64,000 nucleotides of DNA. It comes from Calothrix sp. PCC 7103 (GTDB lineage Bacteria > Cyanobacteriota > Cyanobacteriia > Cyanobacteriales > Nostocaceae). The notes below the pieces were generated by a model. The model saw only the letters and a list, made by a program, of their open reading frames with translations, made no database searches and was not told where the DNA came from. The stretch is taken from assembly GCF_000331305.1 (NCBI RefSeq), contig NZ_KB217483.1:830340-894339 (forward strand), in the 5' to 3' direction. Numbering within the stretch: position 1 is the first letter of the stretch; every line of letters starts with the position of its first letter. Of the stretch, positions 8,629-18,700 are shown piece by piece. Position numbers and translations under genes: made by a program.

Positions 8629-11600
8629 AAAATTGTTAACTAAATATACAAAAAATCCCGGATCACTTGATTGATATTTTTGTAACTTTCGTGAAGCTTC
8701 TATTGCAATCCGATAATCACCAAAAAAATAGTTTTTTTGAGCTTCGCAAAAATAAGCAATTCTCATTATCATCAAATCATCTTTGTATGAAGTATTTAAC
8801 TCAATTTCACTCAAATAAGTATCTATAAAGGAAACTGCATTTAATGGTAAAATTTGTAGTTCCAATACAATTGATTTTAATAATTTTAAAACAAAAGTAG
8901 TTGTTTCAATTTTTATATTATTACTGAAAAAATCGATATATTTGTCTATTTGTTTAATCAGAACATCCAGAGATATATTAGCAAAAAACATATTTTGGAC
9001 TACATTTAAAGCATTGTAGCCGGAAAATATTATATCTCCTGTTTCTATGCCATCCTGCGCTCCTACAATCAGTTCAGAAATTGTTTGAGAGATATTTACT
9101 TTAAAATGCTTAATCATTGTATTGTATATCAAGCAAACTTTCGCTTTTAATGGATAAGCATCTAACTTAGAAAGTAGTTGAATTCCTAATTTACCAAAAC
9201 GATACCCAGAATCAATGTCTCCAATATTGTTACAGAGTGTAGCACCATAAATACTGTATGCAGTACTAGAGAATGTACAATTACCATATTGAACGGACAA
9301 TCTAACCATTGCTAGAGCCATTATCGGAAAAAGTAATGAGCCACACATGGATGCGACAGGAGTTATAAGCATTAGCATTTTTATTGTTGCTAATTTATAA
9401 AGATCTTGCATTTCTGGTAGTTCGAGTAAATCTTCGATTTTCTTCCCACCTAAAACTAATTTAGTTTGGAAAAATGCTAATAAAATGTGAACATTTTTAG
9501 CCTGCTTTGGTAAGTTTAAACCCAACTGTTTTAAGACAATAACTCCTATCTCTAGTGCTTGTTTTATCTCTCCTGTTGCCGTGTACGCTTGAATTTTAAT
9601 TTCAGATAACTTAACTTTATCTAAAATATTTTGGCACTTATTTAATGAAATATTAACTAGTTCTTGAGATTTATCAAAATTTCCACATAAATACTCAGCT
9701 TCCGCAGTTTCTACGTGTAAATATAAAGTGAATTTGTAATTTTTTTGCCATGCATTGATACTCAATAAGCTCAATCCAATATTAAAATATTTGAGTGCAA
9801 CTGCAAATGCAGAATTTTTCTTGGCTTTTCTACCTGCAATAAAATTTAAATTTGCTAGCTCATATTTTTCTTTGTCGGTATTTAAAAGCTGGGCGCCAAA
9901 ATTCAGTTGATTGACAATATCCAAAATATTGTCTTCCATATTCTCCTGATTACTTGATGCTTTGAGAAGCTGGCCAATCTTCAAATGTATTGCTTGTTTA
10001 TCGCTATTTGGAATCAATGAATAAGCTGCTTGCTGAACGCGGTCGTGCAAAAATTTATAACCAATTTGCTTACTATTAAATGAAGTTGCATTTTCACTAT
10101 CGCTAAATAATAAAGGGATGCGGTAGTTTTCATTCAGTGGTAAAATTAAACCAGCTTGAAGCGCTAAATTTAATTTATGGGCAATTTCATTAATCGAGCT
10201 TTCATTTACTACTGACAATACATCTAGGTAAAATTTATTCCCAATGCAAGCTGCTAATTGTAATACCTGTTGGGTGGCTTTTGGTAATTTTTCAATTCGA
10301 GATGTTACTAATTCTACAACACTTTTATCTGTTACACCAATTACCTGGATTTCTTCAAGATTCCATAACCAGTTTTGTTGATTAAAATCAAATATGAGTA
10401 AAGATTCTTGCTTTAATACCTGTATTAGCTGGACGATAAAGAATGGGTTTCCTGTAGTTTTATTAAAAATTAATTTTGCAAGGGGTTCGCAATCTTCTAT
10501 TTTCTGATTCAGGGTTTCTGCTACCAACTCTAAGACATGATTTGCTGATAGAGGCTGTAGAATAATGTTAGTAACTGTGCCTTTTTTCTCAATTTCTTCA
10601 ATAGCTGTAACTAAAGGGTGAGCTGGGTTAACCTCGTTATTACGATAGGCGCCAATTACTAATAAATATTGAAGATTGTAATCAGCTATGAGTAATTGTA
10701 TCAATTTCAAAGTAGCAGAATCCGACCATTGTAAGTCATCTAAAAATATAACTAAAGGATGCTCTTTTTGTGGTAAGACACTTACAAATTTTTGAAATAC
10801 TAGATTTAACCTGTTTTGTGCTTCTGTCGCTTCTAATTGTGGTAATTCAGGCTGTTTACCAATAATTAACTCAACTTCTGGAATTATATCAATTATAACT
10901 TGTCCATTATTACCAACAGCATCTTGTATTTTTTGGCGCCAGAGTTCTAATTGGGCAGAATTTTCTGTGAGTATTTGCTCACAGAAACTTGAAAAAGCCT
11001 GTGCCAAAGATGCATAGGGAATATCTCGTTTAAATTGGTCAGACTTGCCGCTAATAAAATATCCTCTGGTTTTTGTTATTGGTTTGTTGATTTCGTTAAT
11101 TAACGATGTTTTCCCAATACCAGAATAACCCGATACTAAAATTAATTCGCTATTTCCACACGTTGCTCTTTCATATGCATCTAGTAATAAGCTGACTTGA
11201 GATTCCCTTCCATATAACTTTTGGGAAATAAACAACTGCGATATAACCTCTAAGCGACCTGGAATAAAATCCACAATTGTTCCAGTGTCTTGTAATTGTT
11301 GCCAGCATTTCTCTAAATCTGCTAGCAAACCTTTAGCACTTTGATATCTATCTTCAGCATTTTTAGCCATTAATTTTTCAACAATTGCACAAACAACATT
11401 GCTGACATCTGGATTTATTTTCTTAATGGGAGTAGGTTGTTGGGCAATGTGAGCATGTACTAGTTCTAAAGGGTCATCGTTAATAAATGGAACTTGACCT
11501 GTTAACATTTCATATAATGTTACTCCCAAGGAATAAAAGTCACTGCGGTAGTCTAAGCTGCGATTCATCCTTCCCGTTTGTTCGGGAGAAATATAAGCAA

Positions 11601-12144
11601 GAGTACCTTCTAAGTGACTAGGGTTCGTTTGTTGAGTAACTTCCCTTTCTAAATAGGAAGCAATACTAAAGTCTGTAAGTTTAATTACAGGTCGGAAATC
11701 TGAAGCATCATTGTCTTTTTTATTTTCAATAATAATATTTGTCGGTTTAATATCTTTGTGAATAATACTGTGACTGTGAATATAAACAAGCGCTTTGGTA
11801 ATGGCGATTGCAACTTGGAGAGTCAGTTGTAATGATGACCCATTAGCTTCTAAATATTGTTTTAGAGAGATACCACCAAAATCCTCAAATATAATCGCAT
11901 GGAAGTTTTCGTAATTCTCCAGTCGTATAATCTTAACAATATTTTCATGGTCAATACCCGCAGCAATGGAATACTCATGCTTAAGACGAGCTATCGCTTC
12001 TAATGTGGGGTAGTCATCCTTGAGAGCTTTGATAATTACTGTTATATTTCCATCTTGTTTTGTTGCACGATAAACATTAGTAATTATACCAGTACTGATG
12101 CTCAGGGATAAATCGTATCCTATTATACATAAATTCTTAGTCAT
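8599..12144 (-). CDS. Ser/Thr kinase-AAA ATPase signalling protein, C-terminally truncated by ISL3
   Basis: The 1181-residue protein starts with a protein kinase domain (residues ~10-275: HKDIKPTNII, DFSIAS in place of DFG, APE-like SPEQTGRM). An AAA/ATPase follows (~310-600: Walker A GYSGIGKTS, Walker B PLVIFLDDLQWSD), then a long helical repeat region (~640-1170). In cyanobacteria and relatives this architecture normally continues into GAF and histidine kinase domains, giving 1800 or more residues. Here the native sequence stops after FFVYLVNN, where the ISL3 end begins at 8628. The last residues, FGSSVLVMLN and the stop, are read from that end. The sensor-kinase output half is absent from the window. 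A truncated protein could still be made, but it lacks the phosphorelay output. Confidence 0.88.
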   Translation of the reverse strand: MTKNLCIIGYDLSLSISTGIITNVYRATKQDGNITVIIKALKDDYPTLEAIARLKHEYSIAAGIDHENIVKIIRLENYENFHAIIFEDFGGISLKQYLEANGSSLQLTLQVAIAITKALVYIHSHSIIHKDIKPTNIIIENKKDNDASDFRPVIKLTDFSIASYLEREVTQQTNPSHLEGTLAYISPEQTGRMNRSLDYRSDFYSLGVTLYEMLTGQVPFINDDPLELVHAHIAQQPTPIKKINPDVSNVVCAIVEKLMAKNAEDRYQSAKGLLADLEKCWQQLQDTGTIVDFIPGRLEVISQLFISQKLYGRESQVSLLLDAYERATCGNSELILVSGYSGIGKTSLINEINKPITKTRGYFISGKSDQFKRDIPYASLAQAFSSFCEQILTENSAQLELWRQKIQDAVGNNGQVIIDIIPEVELIIGKQPELPQLEATEAQNRLNLVFQKFVSVLPQKEHPLVIFLDDLQWSDSATLKLIQLLIADYNLQYLLVIGAYRNNEVNPAHPLVTAIEEIEKKGTVTNIILQPLSANHVLELVAETLNQKIEDCEPLAKLIFNKTTGNPFFIVQLIQVLKQESLLIFDFNQQNWLWNLEEIQVIGVTDKSVVELVTSRIEKLPKATQQVLQLAACIGNKFYLDVLSVVNESSINEIAHKLNLALQAGLILPLNENYRIPLLFSDSENATSFNSKQIGYKFLHDRVQQAAYSLIPNSDKQAIHLKIGQLLKASSNQENMEDNILDIVNQLNFGAQLLNTDKEKYELANLNFIAGRKAKKNSAFAVALKYFNIGLSLLSINAWQKNYKFTLYLHVETAEAEYLCGNFDKSQELVNISLNKCQNILDKVKLSEIKIQAYTATGEIKQALEIGVIVLKQLGLNLPKQAKNVHILLAFFQTKLVLGGKKIEDLLELPEMQDLYKLATIKMLMLITPVASMCGSLLFPIMALAMVRLSVQYGNCTFSSTAYSIYGATLCNNIGDIDSGYRFGKLGIQLLSKLDAYPLKAKVCLIYNTMIKHFKVNISQTISELIVGAQDGIETGDIIFSGYNALNVVQNMFFANISLDVLIKQIDKYIDFFSNNIKIETTTFVLKLLKSIVLELQILPLNAVSFIDTYLSEIELNTSYKDDLMIMRIAYFCEAQKNYFFGDYRIAIEASRKLQKYQSSDPGFFVYLVNNFGSSVLVMLN

Positions 12145-12254
12145 TGTTTTAGGAAGTATAGAAATTTACTCGTTAACTCTATAGTTCCCAATTTTTAACT
12201 TTGAAATATTAGGAGAGTGATAAATTTAAACTTCTTGCTCACTTTTGGGTGTAT

Positions 12255-12307
12255 GCCATCACCCTATAAGGGTGGTACTATACGGACAAAGCCCGCCTTG
12301 GCGGGCT
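12255..12307. terminator. Two hairpins downstream of the ABC1 kinase gene
   Basis: ACCCTATAAGGGT (12261-12273) and AGCCCGC-TTG-spaced GCGGGCT (12290-12307) can each form a stem. They lie in the 220-bp gap after the minus-strand ABC1 gene and upstream of the kinase gene. No long U-tract is present on the minus strand, so termination is plausible rather than certain. Confidence 0.4.
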
Positions 12308-12364
12308 ATATTATATCCTTAAGAAGGGGGGAAATGGTTATTCTTAGCCCCCGAACTCGAGGTA

Positions 12365-14080
12365 TTATGCTTTTGGTTTATCAAACACGGCAAACATCGG
12401 CGCCTTTGGTAAAATAGCAGCAACACCTTCACGTGAAAACTCAGTCAACACTCCAATAGCTGCGCTTAATATTTTGTCAGGTTGTAAATCATCCTTGACT
12501 AAATTCCACAAACGTTGTACTTCTTCGGTGTGTAAACGGTCGTCTTCAGTTAACGCTAACACCAACTGGCGCCGTAAAAACTTACCCTCATCCGACATTA
12601 AATATTGAATACCAAGTTTTGCTGTGGGTAATACGTCAAAGCTATTATCGGTACGCGCAATACTAATTAAGTTTTCTAAACGTTCCCACTGGAATTTCCC
12701 GTCTTTAAATAGTATATTCAATAAGCGGCGCCGTAGTTGAGGTGACTCACCCGTTAATAACCTGCGTGCGACATATGGATGTGCAACCTCGACTATTTTA
12801 AAGTTACGGTTGAGACTTAGAGCAATACCTTCTTGTGTTACTAAGGAACGAATAATTAAGGCAAACTTAGCAGGGACTCGGAAGGGATACTCGTACATTA
12901 ACTCGGAAAACTGGTCGGTAACAGTTTTAAAGTTAAACTCCCCGACGTTTTTACCTATAGCATCTCCCAATACTGTTTCGAGTGCAGGAATAATTGGACG
13001 AATGTCAGTATCGGATGTTAAGAAACCTAAATTAACAAAGTCGATGGCTAAGTCTGTGTACTCTTTATTAGTCAAATGTACCACCGAATCAACCAACGTC
13101 TCTTTTGTGGTTTCATCGAGTTGGTCCATCATCCCAAAGTCAATATAAGCCATGCGACCATCGGGAGTTGCAAACAAGTTACCTGGATGAGGGTCTGCAT
13201 GGAAGAAACCATGTTCGAGTAATTGTTGTAACCCTGCTGTTACACCTATTTGAACTATTGCTTCTGGGTCTAAACCAGCTTCACGAATAGCTTTTGTATC
13301 GTTTAATTTGAACCCGTTTATCCATTCTAGAGTTAAAACGCGGTTCGTTGTATGGTGCCAGTAAATTTTTGGAACTTTTACAGTGGGTTCATTACGAAAG
13401 TTACCAGCAAACTTCTCAGCATTGCGTGCTTCATTGAGATAGTCAATTTCTTCAAATAGCTTGGTGCCAAATTCGTCTACTATCAAAGTTAAATCGTGCC
13501 CAAGATTGAGAGGCAACCACGGAGATAGCCAACCTGCTGCCCACCGCATTAAATATAAGTCAAGCGTTAGTGTGGGACGAAGGTTGGGACGCTGCACTTT
13601 TACCGCTATTTCTTCTCCTGTAGAGGCAAGGCGCCCACGGTATACTTGACCTAGAGAAGCTGCTGCAACAGGAGTTGGTGATAACTCACTATAAATTTTA
13701 GATATTGACTCACCAAGTTGAGCTTCAATAATACGATAAGCGAGATTACTATCGAATGCTGGTAACTGGTCTTGCAGTTTTATCAATTCTTCGAGAAAAT
13801 CCTTACGTATCAAGTCAGGACGAGTTGAAAGCGCTTGACCAACCTTAATAAAAGTTGGACCTAATTTTGTCAACATCATCCTTAACTGGGTTGCCCGCTT
13901 CAACTTATTTTGTTCAACACGGTCAAACCATTCATCGGACTTTAAACCAAGAATAAACCCAGCAAAATTCCATATTATCTTGATTGCCCTTGCCCAAACG
14001 CGCCAAGGACGGAAGCGATAATAACTAGCTACAGCATCCGGACTGTAGCGAATAAGCTGAGTAGGTTGATACTGACCCAC
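12365..14080 (-). CDS. ABC1 (AarF/UbiB) atypical kinase family protein
   Basis: The 571-residue protein starts at a GTG with AAAGG upstream. It has the ABC1 signature: KLGPTFIKVGQALSTRPD (KxGQ motif) near residues 92-108, the alanine-rich nucleotide loop PVAAASLGQVYRG, the invariant lysine in AVKVQRP, the catalytic HADPHPGNL and the metal-binding IDFGM. Family members are ATP-binding proteins linked to quinone and prenyl-lipid metabolism in bacteria, plastids and cyanobacteria. A hydrophobic stretch near residues 35-50 may contact membrane. The exact lipid pathway is not shown by the neighbours. Confidence 0.93.
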   Translation of the reverse strand: MGQYQPTQLIRYSPDAVASYYRFRPWRVWARAIKIIWNFAGFILGLKSDEWFDRVEQNKLKRATQLRMMLTKLGPTFIKVGQALSTRPDLIRKDFLEELIKLQDQLPAFDSNLAYRIIEAQLGESISKIYSELSPTPVAAASLGQVYRGRLASTGEEIAVKVQRPNLRPTLTLDLYLMRWAAGWLSPWLPLNLGHDLTLIVDEFGTKLFEEIDYLNEARNAEKFAGNFRNEPTVKVPKIYWHHTTNRVLTLEWINGFKLNDTKAIREAGLDPEAIVQIGVTAGLQQLLEHGFFHADPHPGNLFATPDGRMAYIDFGMMDQLDETTKETLVDSVVHLTNKEYTDLAIDFVNLGFLTSDTDIRPIIPALETVLGDAIGKNVGEFNFKTVTDQFSELMYEYPFRVPAKFALIIRSLVTQEGIALSLNRNFKIVEVAHPYVARRLLTGESPQLRRRLLNILFKDGKFQWERLENLISIARTDNSFDVLPTAKLGIQYLMSDEGKFLRRQLVLALTEDDRLHTEEVQRLWNLVKDDLQPDKILSAAIGVLTEFSREGVAAILPKAPMFAVFDKPKA

Positions 14081-14574
14081 GCCGACCTTTGCCTCTCAAA
14101 CCAATAAATTTACAATTAACAAAACGTACTAAACAAAATGCACGCTTCTCCCGAAGGATACTTGCTGCTTTTTTTTAAAACAACTTGAATATGTACATTT
14201 CCGGGTAATATACAAGAGGTAAGTAACAAAAATTAACTACCTACGTATATATATCTTCATTCTTAATTATACTTCATAAAAGTACAACTAATGCAGTATT
14301 GACTCTTCCTTTAAGTACAATTAAAAATGGCTTCAAATTAGCATCATCAAAAAACCCAAATGTAATCACTGAGCCATTTTCGAGTTCGCTAGCAGTACTT
14401 GTTCTCTATTGGAGCGAGGCGCCGTACCATAAGGTAAGTATTTGTATGTAAAGAAATGTTATTAACTTTTCTTAATATTTTTGATGATTGAAACAACGAG
14501 ATTGTAATATGGCCTGAAATTTTTGCTTAACCTGCCCCTAGGTTATTTCGCGTCGGTATAACAAATCGATTCAA
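14081..14574. other. Intergenic region, no gene seen
   Basis: 494 bp of AT-rich sequence between two divergent genes. It must contain both promoters. One GGCGCC site lies near 14420. No coding frame, RNA gene or strong hairpin was recognised. Confidence 0.6.
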
Positions 14575-15201
14575 ATGCAACAACTCTTACCATTAACTGA
14601 TACAAATCCGCCAATCGAATATATACCGGACTTTTTAACACCAAGTCAGGCTTTGGAACTGTATAATCATTGCGAAACTTTAGCATGGCGCCAGAACACA
14701 ATTAAAATTATTGGTAAAACTATGCCCGTACCGCGATTAGAATGTATGTATGGGGATGAAGGATGTGATTATATTTACTCAAAATCAGTATTATTACAGC
14801 CAATTCCTTGGACACCAGAACTTCAACAACTACGATTACGTATCGAATCAAGTACGGGTTATCGATTTCATATAGTGCTATGTAACCGTTATCGAGATGG
14901 TCGCGACTCGAATGGATGGCACGCAGACAATGAGAAGAGTATGGGTAAGTCTCCAGCTATCGCATCAATAACGCTTGGGCAAAAGCGTAAATTCCAAATG
15001 CGACAAGGAAAAAAAGGTAAACTAGTAGATATTTGGTTAGAAAATGGGAGTTTATTGGTGATGCACCCAGGATGTCAGGAAAGCTGGGTTCATCAGTTGC
15101 CTAAAACTACTCACCCTGTAGAAGAACGTATTAACTTGACTTTTCGACCACACGTTAATGGTAAATTGGCAACGGATGTAACGGATGTAACGGATGCTTG
15201 A
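14575..15201 (+). CDS. AlkB-like 2-oxoglutarate/Fe(II) dioxygenase
   Basis: The 208-residue protein shows the iron-binding HxD in GWHADNE (His near residue 115), the distal His in WVHQLPKT, and the 2-oxoglutarate-binding Arg pair in ERINLTFR. NRYRDGRDSNGWHAD and PAIASITLGQKRKF match the AlkB family, whose members oxidatively remove alkyl groups from nucleic acids or proteins. The C-terminus reads through three copies of a 9-bp repeat (AACGGATGT, 15171-15197), encoding a TDVTDVTDA tail beyond the conserved fold. The tail is probably not functional. Confidence 0.9.
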   Translation: MQQLLPLTDTNPPIEYIPDFLTPSQALELYNHCETLAWRQNTIKIIGKTMPVPRLECMYGDEGCDYIYSKSVLLQPIPWTPELQQLRLRIESSTGYRFHIVLCNRYRDGRDSNGWHADNEKSMGKSPAIASITLGQKRKFQMRQGKKGKLVDIWLENGSLLVMHPGCQESWVHQLPKTTHPVEERINLTFRPHVNGKLATDVTDVTDA

Positions 15202-15205
15202 TTGA
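15171..15205. repeat. Tandem 9-bp repeat forming the 3' end of the dioxygenase gene
   Basis: Three consecutive copies of AACGGATG(T/C) followed by TTGATT. A near-identical block (on the other strand) follows the stop of the AIM24 gene at 33515-33544. A looser copy lies at 20950-20983. Confidence 0.75.
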
Positions 15206-15252
15206 GCAAGTACCGGATATAAAACACGCTGATGTTATATAAATATTAAAAA

Positions 15253-16269
15253 CTAAGCTGCATATGCTGCCGGGAAAGCTCTTGCATCTTTTGGCTTAAC
15301 AAAGACTTTTTGTTGAGGTTGTAAATTCAATTTATCATACTGTTCGCGTGATAAATTAGCAGTAATAATGTTTCCATCATCAAATACTAATTCAGCTAAA
15401 ATTTCCCAGCCTAAGTGAATTAAACGACTTATTTTAGCTGGCACACCACCTTCTACCCTACTTATTTCTATCACAACATCATGCGGTCGCACAAATACAT
15501 CTGGCGCCGCATTATCTAACTCAAAATTTCTAACTAACTGCGAATTTCTTGGCACAACGTTTACAGGACCAATAAAACTCATAACAAAAGCAGTTGCAGG
15601 ATTATCGTAAACTTGAGCAGGTGAACCGACTTGCTCTATTCTTCCTTGATTCATCACAACAATTTCATCTGAAACTTCCATTGCTTCTTCTTGGTCGTGA
15701 GTTACAAATACTGTTGTTACCTGAACTTGCTCGATTAAATTACGCAACCAATTACGCAAATCTTTCCGAACTTTTGCATCTAAAGCACCAAACGGTTCAT
15801 CAAGTAATAACACCTTTGGTTGCACTGCCAAAGCACGTGCTAATGCAACTCGCTGTCTTTGACCTCCAGATAGTTGTGATGGATAACGGTTTCCTAACCC
15901 TTTTAACTGCACCAACTCTAATAACTCATCTACTCTTCTACCAGATACCTGCTTACCAACTTTACGAATATCCAGTCCAAACGCGATATTTTCTTTTATT
16001 GTTAGATGTTTGAATAAAGCGTAATGCTGAAACACGAAACCAATATTTCGCTCTTGCACAGTTTGATACGTTGCATCTCGACCCGTTAAGTAAATTCTTC
16101 CTGTATCTGGTAACTCCAACCCAGCTATTGAACGTAACAGAGTTGACTTCCCTGAACCCGATGGCCCTAAAAGAGCAACGAGCGAACCTGTTTTGACCTC
16201 CAAATTTATGTCGTCAAGAGCAAGAAAACTACCAAACCGTTTAGTTACACCTTTAACTGTAATTCCCAT
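15253..16269 (-). CDS. cysA: Sulfate/thiosulfate ABC transporter ATP-binding protein
   Basis: The 338-residue protein starts at an ATG with AAGGAG upstream. It contains Walker [10 protein letters not shown], signature LSGGQRQR, Walker [15 protein letters not shown] and the H-loop [12 protein letters not shown]. The C-terminal regulatory (TOBE-like) domain carries [10 protein letters not shown] and [10 protein letters not shown], typical of CysA. It would energise sulfate uptake with CysT/CysW and a binding protein encoded elsewhere. The adjacent acyl-CoA-dehydrogenase-like gene and the sulfur-poor phycocyanin genes fit a sulfur-response neighbourhood. Confidence 0.88.
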   Translation of the reverse strand: MGITVKGVTKRFGSFLALDDINLEVKTGSLVALLGPSGSGKSTLLRSIAGLELPDTGRIYLTGRDATYQTVQERNIGFVFQHYALFKHLTIKENIAFGLDIRKVGKQVSGRRVDELLELVQLKGLGNRYPSQLSGGQRQRVALARALAVQPKVLLLDEPFGALDAKVRKDLRNWLRNLIEQVQVTTVFVTHDQEEAMEVSDEIVVMNQGRIEQVGSPAQVYDNPATAFVMSFIGPVNVVPRNSQLVRNFELDNAAPDVFVRPHDVVIEISRVEGGVPAKISRLIHLGWEILAELVFDDGNIITANLSREQYDKLNLQPQQKVFVKPKDARAFPAAYAA

Positions 16270-16708
16270 TACCTATGAACTCCTTTGTAAATACTGATAG
16301 TCTACGTGATATTTACATAATCTCCTACAAACCAGTCGGAATTTTGTAGATTTTGTTACAAACATATTTTTTTCTCAAGGAATACTGTGTAATGTTTCCA
16401 ATCTCCGATAATTATATCGATTTGTAGTATATTGCCGTAAATCTATGCCTTGTGTCAAGCAGGCGCCGTCTAAGTCAACAACCGTGGTATAAGAAAAATA
16501 TATACTTTAAATACTAAAAACTGATATATGAATCGTACTATAGTCAATTTTAAAAGTATATATAATGTCATCCTTGCTACGTGAAGCATGTTATAAACAT
16601 CAAGACTTTGATAGATTCTAGCCTGCGGCAAATGCTCCGCATTACGCTACGCTCAGAATGACATTTTATACTTTGGTGGAGTTTTGAATTTGTTACGAGG
16701 TGAAAGTT
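16270..16708. other. Intergenic region with a dispersed repeat
   Basis: No gene was recognised. 16613-16665 holds a stretch (CTAGCCTGCGGCAAATGCTC... CGCTCAGAATGACATT) that looks like a dispersed cyanobacterial repeat and contains the small hairpin TGCGG-CAAATGCT-CCGCA. The cysA promoter should lie near 16270-16400. Confidence 0.5.
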
Positions 16709-17794
16709 TTAGATTTGTTTGAATGTACTGGTGCCTAGTCCAGGTAGAATATTAGCTGTTTTTTGGAGTTCTTGTTCAAGGTGTAGAAGAGTTGGCGCCA
16801 TTACTGGTAAAAATGCGACTTCGCGTAGTCGTCTTGCAGTTCCACTGGGTTTTAAGTAGGCGTTGACACCTTTAGCTTCTAACTCTAACCAAACTGAGTC
16901 TAGTGCTAATCTAGTTAAAGCTACTCGTAGTTCTAGTATTTCACGTTTTGATGAGTTGAAGTTTTGCAAAGTACCTAGTTTCCAAATTTGGGCTTCTAAC
17001 TGAGTTAATGTAAAAGCATTGTATCTCAGACGGTTGATTAATGCTTCTTCGTTGTCTCCGTCTGTACTTTGTAATGTTTCTTGTAGTGACCGTCGTGTTA
17101 TTCCTAGTCCTAAAGCACATTGCATTAGTATTAATTTATGACGAATTTTTGATAAGAATAAATCGGCGTTTTCATTGATAATCCATTGACGAGATAAGCA
17201 TACTTTATTGAGACGCAATGTGCTTGTCCATGATGCTTGCAACCCTAGTAGTTGTAAATCATCTCCCCGTTGTATTCCTTTGGCTTTGGAGGGAACAGCG
17301 ACTGTCAATTTTTTCCCATCATCAGTTTTTGCTGTCACCACTACATAAAAGTTTTTAGGTTGCAAATTAGACACCCACGGTAAGAAACCTTGTAGAGTTA
17401 CTGTGTCTCCTTGTAATGATGCATGTATTGGCGCCGAGTCAACAAAATCTTCTATGAGTATGGCGCCAGAGCATTCTGCTAGTAAAATTTTGGGCAGTAT
17501 TTGCAAATGTAACCAACGGTTGGAACTTGATACTAAGTATTCAATAAATGTTCGTTGGCACCAAAATACAAATCCGCTTGTCAAGCATTGCTCTGAAACG
17601 GTTGCTATTTCTTCGACTGCACTTAGTAATGTTCCACCTGAGCCACCAAGATTCTCTGGTACACCGTGCGCTAACCGTCCTGAAGAAGAAAGCAGTGAGA
17701 GCGATGAAGCAACACTGCACCCAGATACACCTTCATTCAGCCATCCTGCTTGTTCTGCCAAAGACAATTCGATAGTTCTGTGCTGACTAACCAT
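16709..17794 (-). CDS. Acyl-CoA dehydrogenase-like flavoprotein
   Basis: The 361-residue protein starts at an ATG with AAGGAG upstream. The N-terminal helical part contains HGVPENLGGSGG, a typical acyl-CoA dehydrogenase loop. The middle beta domain (GDTVTLQGFLPWVSN...FYVVVTAKT) and a C-terminal helical bundle follow. Family members oxidise acyl thioesters, but a sulfur-acquisition branch (SfnB-like) uses reduced flavin to act on organosulfur compounds. Its position next to cysA and divergent from sulfur-sparing phycocyanin favours that branch by context only. The catalytic base cannot be placed reliably by eye. Confidence 0.75.
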   Translation of the reverse strand: MVSQHRTIELSLAEQAGWLNEGVSGCSVASSLSLLSSSGRLAHGVPENLGGSGGTLLSAVEEIATVSEQCLTSGFVFWCQRTFIEYLVSSSNRWLHLQILPKILLAECSGAILIEDFVDSAPIHASLQGDTVTLQGFLPWVSNLQPKNFYVVVTAKTDDGKKLTVAVPSKAKGIQRGDDLQLLGLQASWTSTLRLNKVCLSRQWIINENADLFLSKIRHKLILMQCALGLGITRRSLQETLQSTDGDNEEALINRLRYNAFTLTQLEAQIWKLGTLQNFNSSKREILELRVALTRLALDSVWLELEAKGVNAYLKPSGTARRLREVAFLPVMAPTLLHLEQELQKTANILPGLGTSTFKQI

Positions 17795-18116
17795 TGATGA
17801 TTCTCCTTGAATGTAATTTTGATGACATGACGAAGATAATGGACGCGCTGACTATACACAATGCCCGTCGCTTCATTAAAGTACAGTTAGTCGATAGAAT
17901 TTAAGTACTTTTATGATATTCACTTTGTCACGAGTTTCTCTAAAACGCAAGTAGATAAATCAGCAAAACAAATTCATTAATAAAACTTTACAAAAAGAGG
18001 TGGTTGTGTTTGCACATTTCATGTGGCATACTAATTTTCAGAAAATACGGTAACTCGATAGAGATATTGTGTTTGCAAGTTAGTGACTAGAGATTCATAA
18101 TAAGGAGATTAAAACA
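17795..18116 (+). promoter_or_regulatory. Divergent control region of the phycocyanin genes with an 11-bp direct repeat
   Basis: This 322-bp gap separates the acyl-CoA-dehydrogenase-like gene (minus) and cpcB (plus). TTGTGTTTGCA occurs at 18004-18014 and again at 18067-18077. The two copies start 63 bp apart, about six helical turns, upstream of the cpcB ribosome site (AAGGAG). This is the arrangement expected for a regulator bound to one face of DNA. The regulator is not identified. Confidence 0.5.
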
Positions 18117-18638
18117 ATGGTACTAGATGCATTCACCAAGGTTGTTGCTCAAGCAGATACACGCGGGGAGTACCTGAATAATTCGCAGTTAGACGCTTTG
18201 CTTAACCTTGTCAGAGAAGGAAATAAGCGTGTAGATATTGTGAATCGTATTTCAAGCAATGCTTCAGCAATTGTTGCAAATGCTGCACGCTCATTGTTTG
18301 AAGAGCAACCCCAACTGATTGCTCCTGGTGGTAATGCATATACTAACCGTCGTGCAGCAGCTTGCTTGCGAGATTTAGAAATCATTTTGCGCTATGTGAC
18401 TTATGCCATATTTGCAGGTGACACGAGCGTGCTAGATGACCGTGCTTTAAACGGTTTGCGAGAAACTTATTTGGCGCTAGGAACTCCAGGAGCTTCAGTA
18501 GCAGTTGGAATTCAAAAGCTCAAAGAAGCTTCACTTGCAATTGCAGGTGACCCAAATGGAATTACTCGTGGAGATTGCAGCGCTTTACTTGCTGAAGTTG
18601 CTAGTTACTTTGACCGTGCAGCATCAGCAGTTGCATAA
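18117..18638 (+). CDS. cpcB: C-phycocyanin beta subunit, sulfur-sparing (cpc3) type
   Basis: The 173-residue protein is a full-length CpcB. The two phycocyanobilin-binding cysteines are kept (AACLRDLE, Cys83; GDCSALL, Cys154). Apart from these and the initiator there are no other Cys or Met residues. The usual non-chromophore Cys in DDRCLNG is Ala here, and methionines common in other CpcB proteins (for example in RRMAACLRDME) are replaced. Such depletion is the hallmark of the cpc3 phycocyanin of Calothrix PCC 7601, which replaces normal phycocyanin in sulfur limitation. It pairs with CpcA to build phycobilisome rods. No rod linker or lyase genes follow, unlike a standard cpc operon. Confidence 0.92.
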   Translation: MVLDAFTKVVAQADTRGEYLNNSQLDALLNLVREGNKRVDIVNRISSNASAIVANAARSLFEEQPQLIAPGGNAYTNRRAAACLRDLEIILRYVTYAIFAGDTSVLDDRALNGLRETYLALGTPGASVAVGIQKLKEASLAIAGDPNGITRGDCSALLAEVASYFDRAASAVA

Positions 18639-18700
18639 ATTAATCAGCAACTTAAACCTTCTTTTCTTTGTACACAAACTTTGCAGGGAGATTATAAATC

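Noticed and set aside
12217-12417. 66-residue open frame
   Set aside because: It consists of terminator hairpins and the antisense end of the ABC1 kinase gene.
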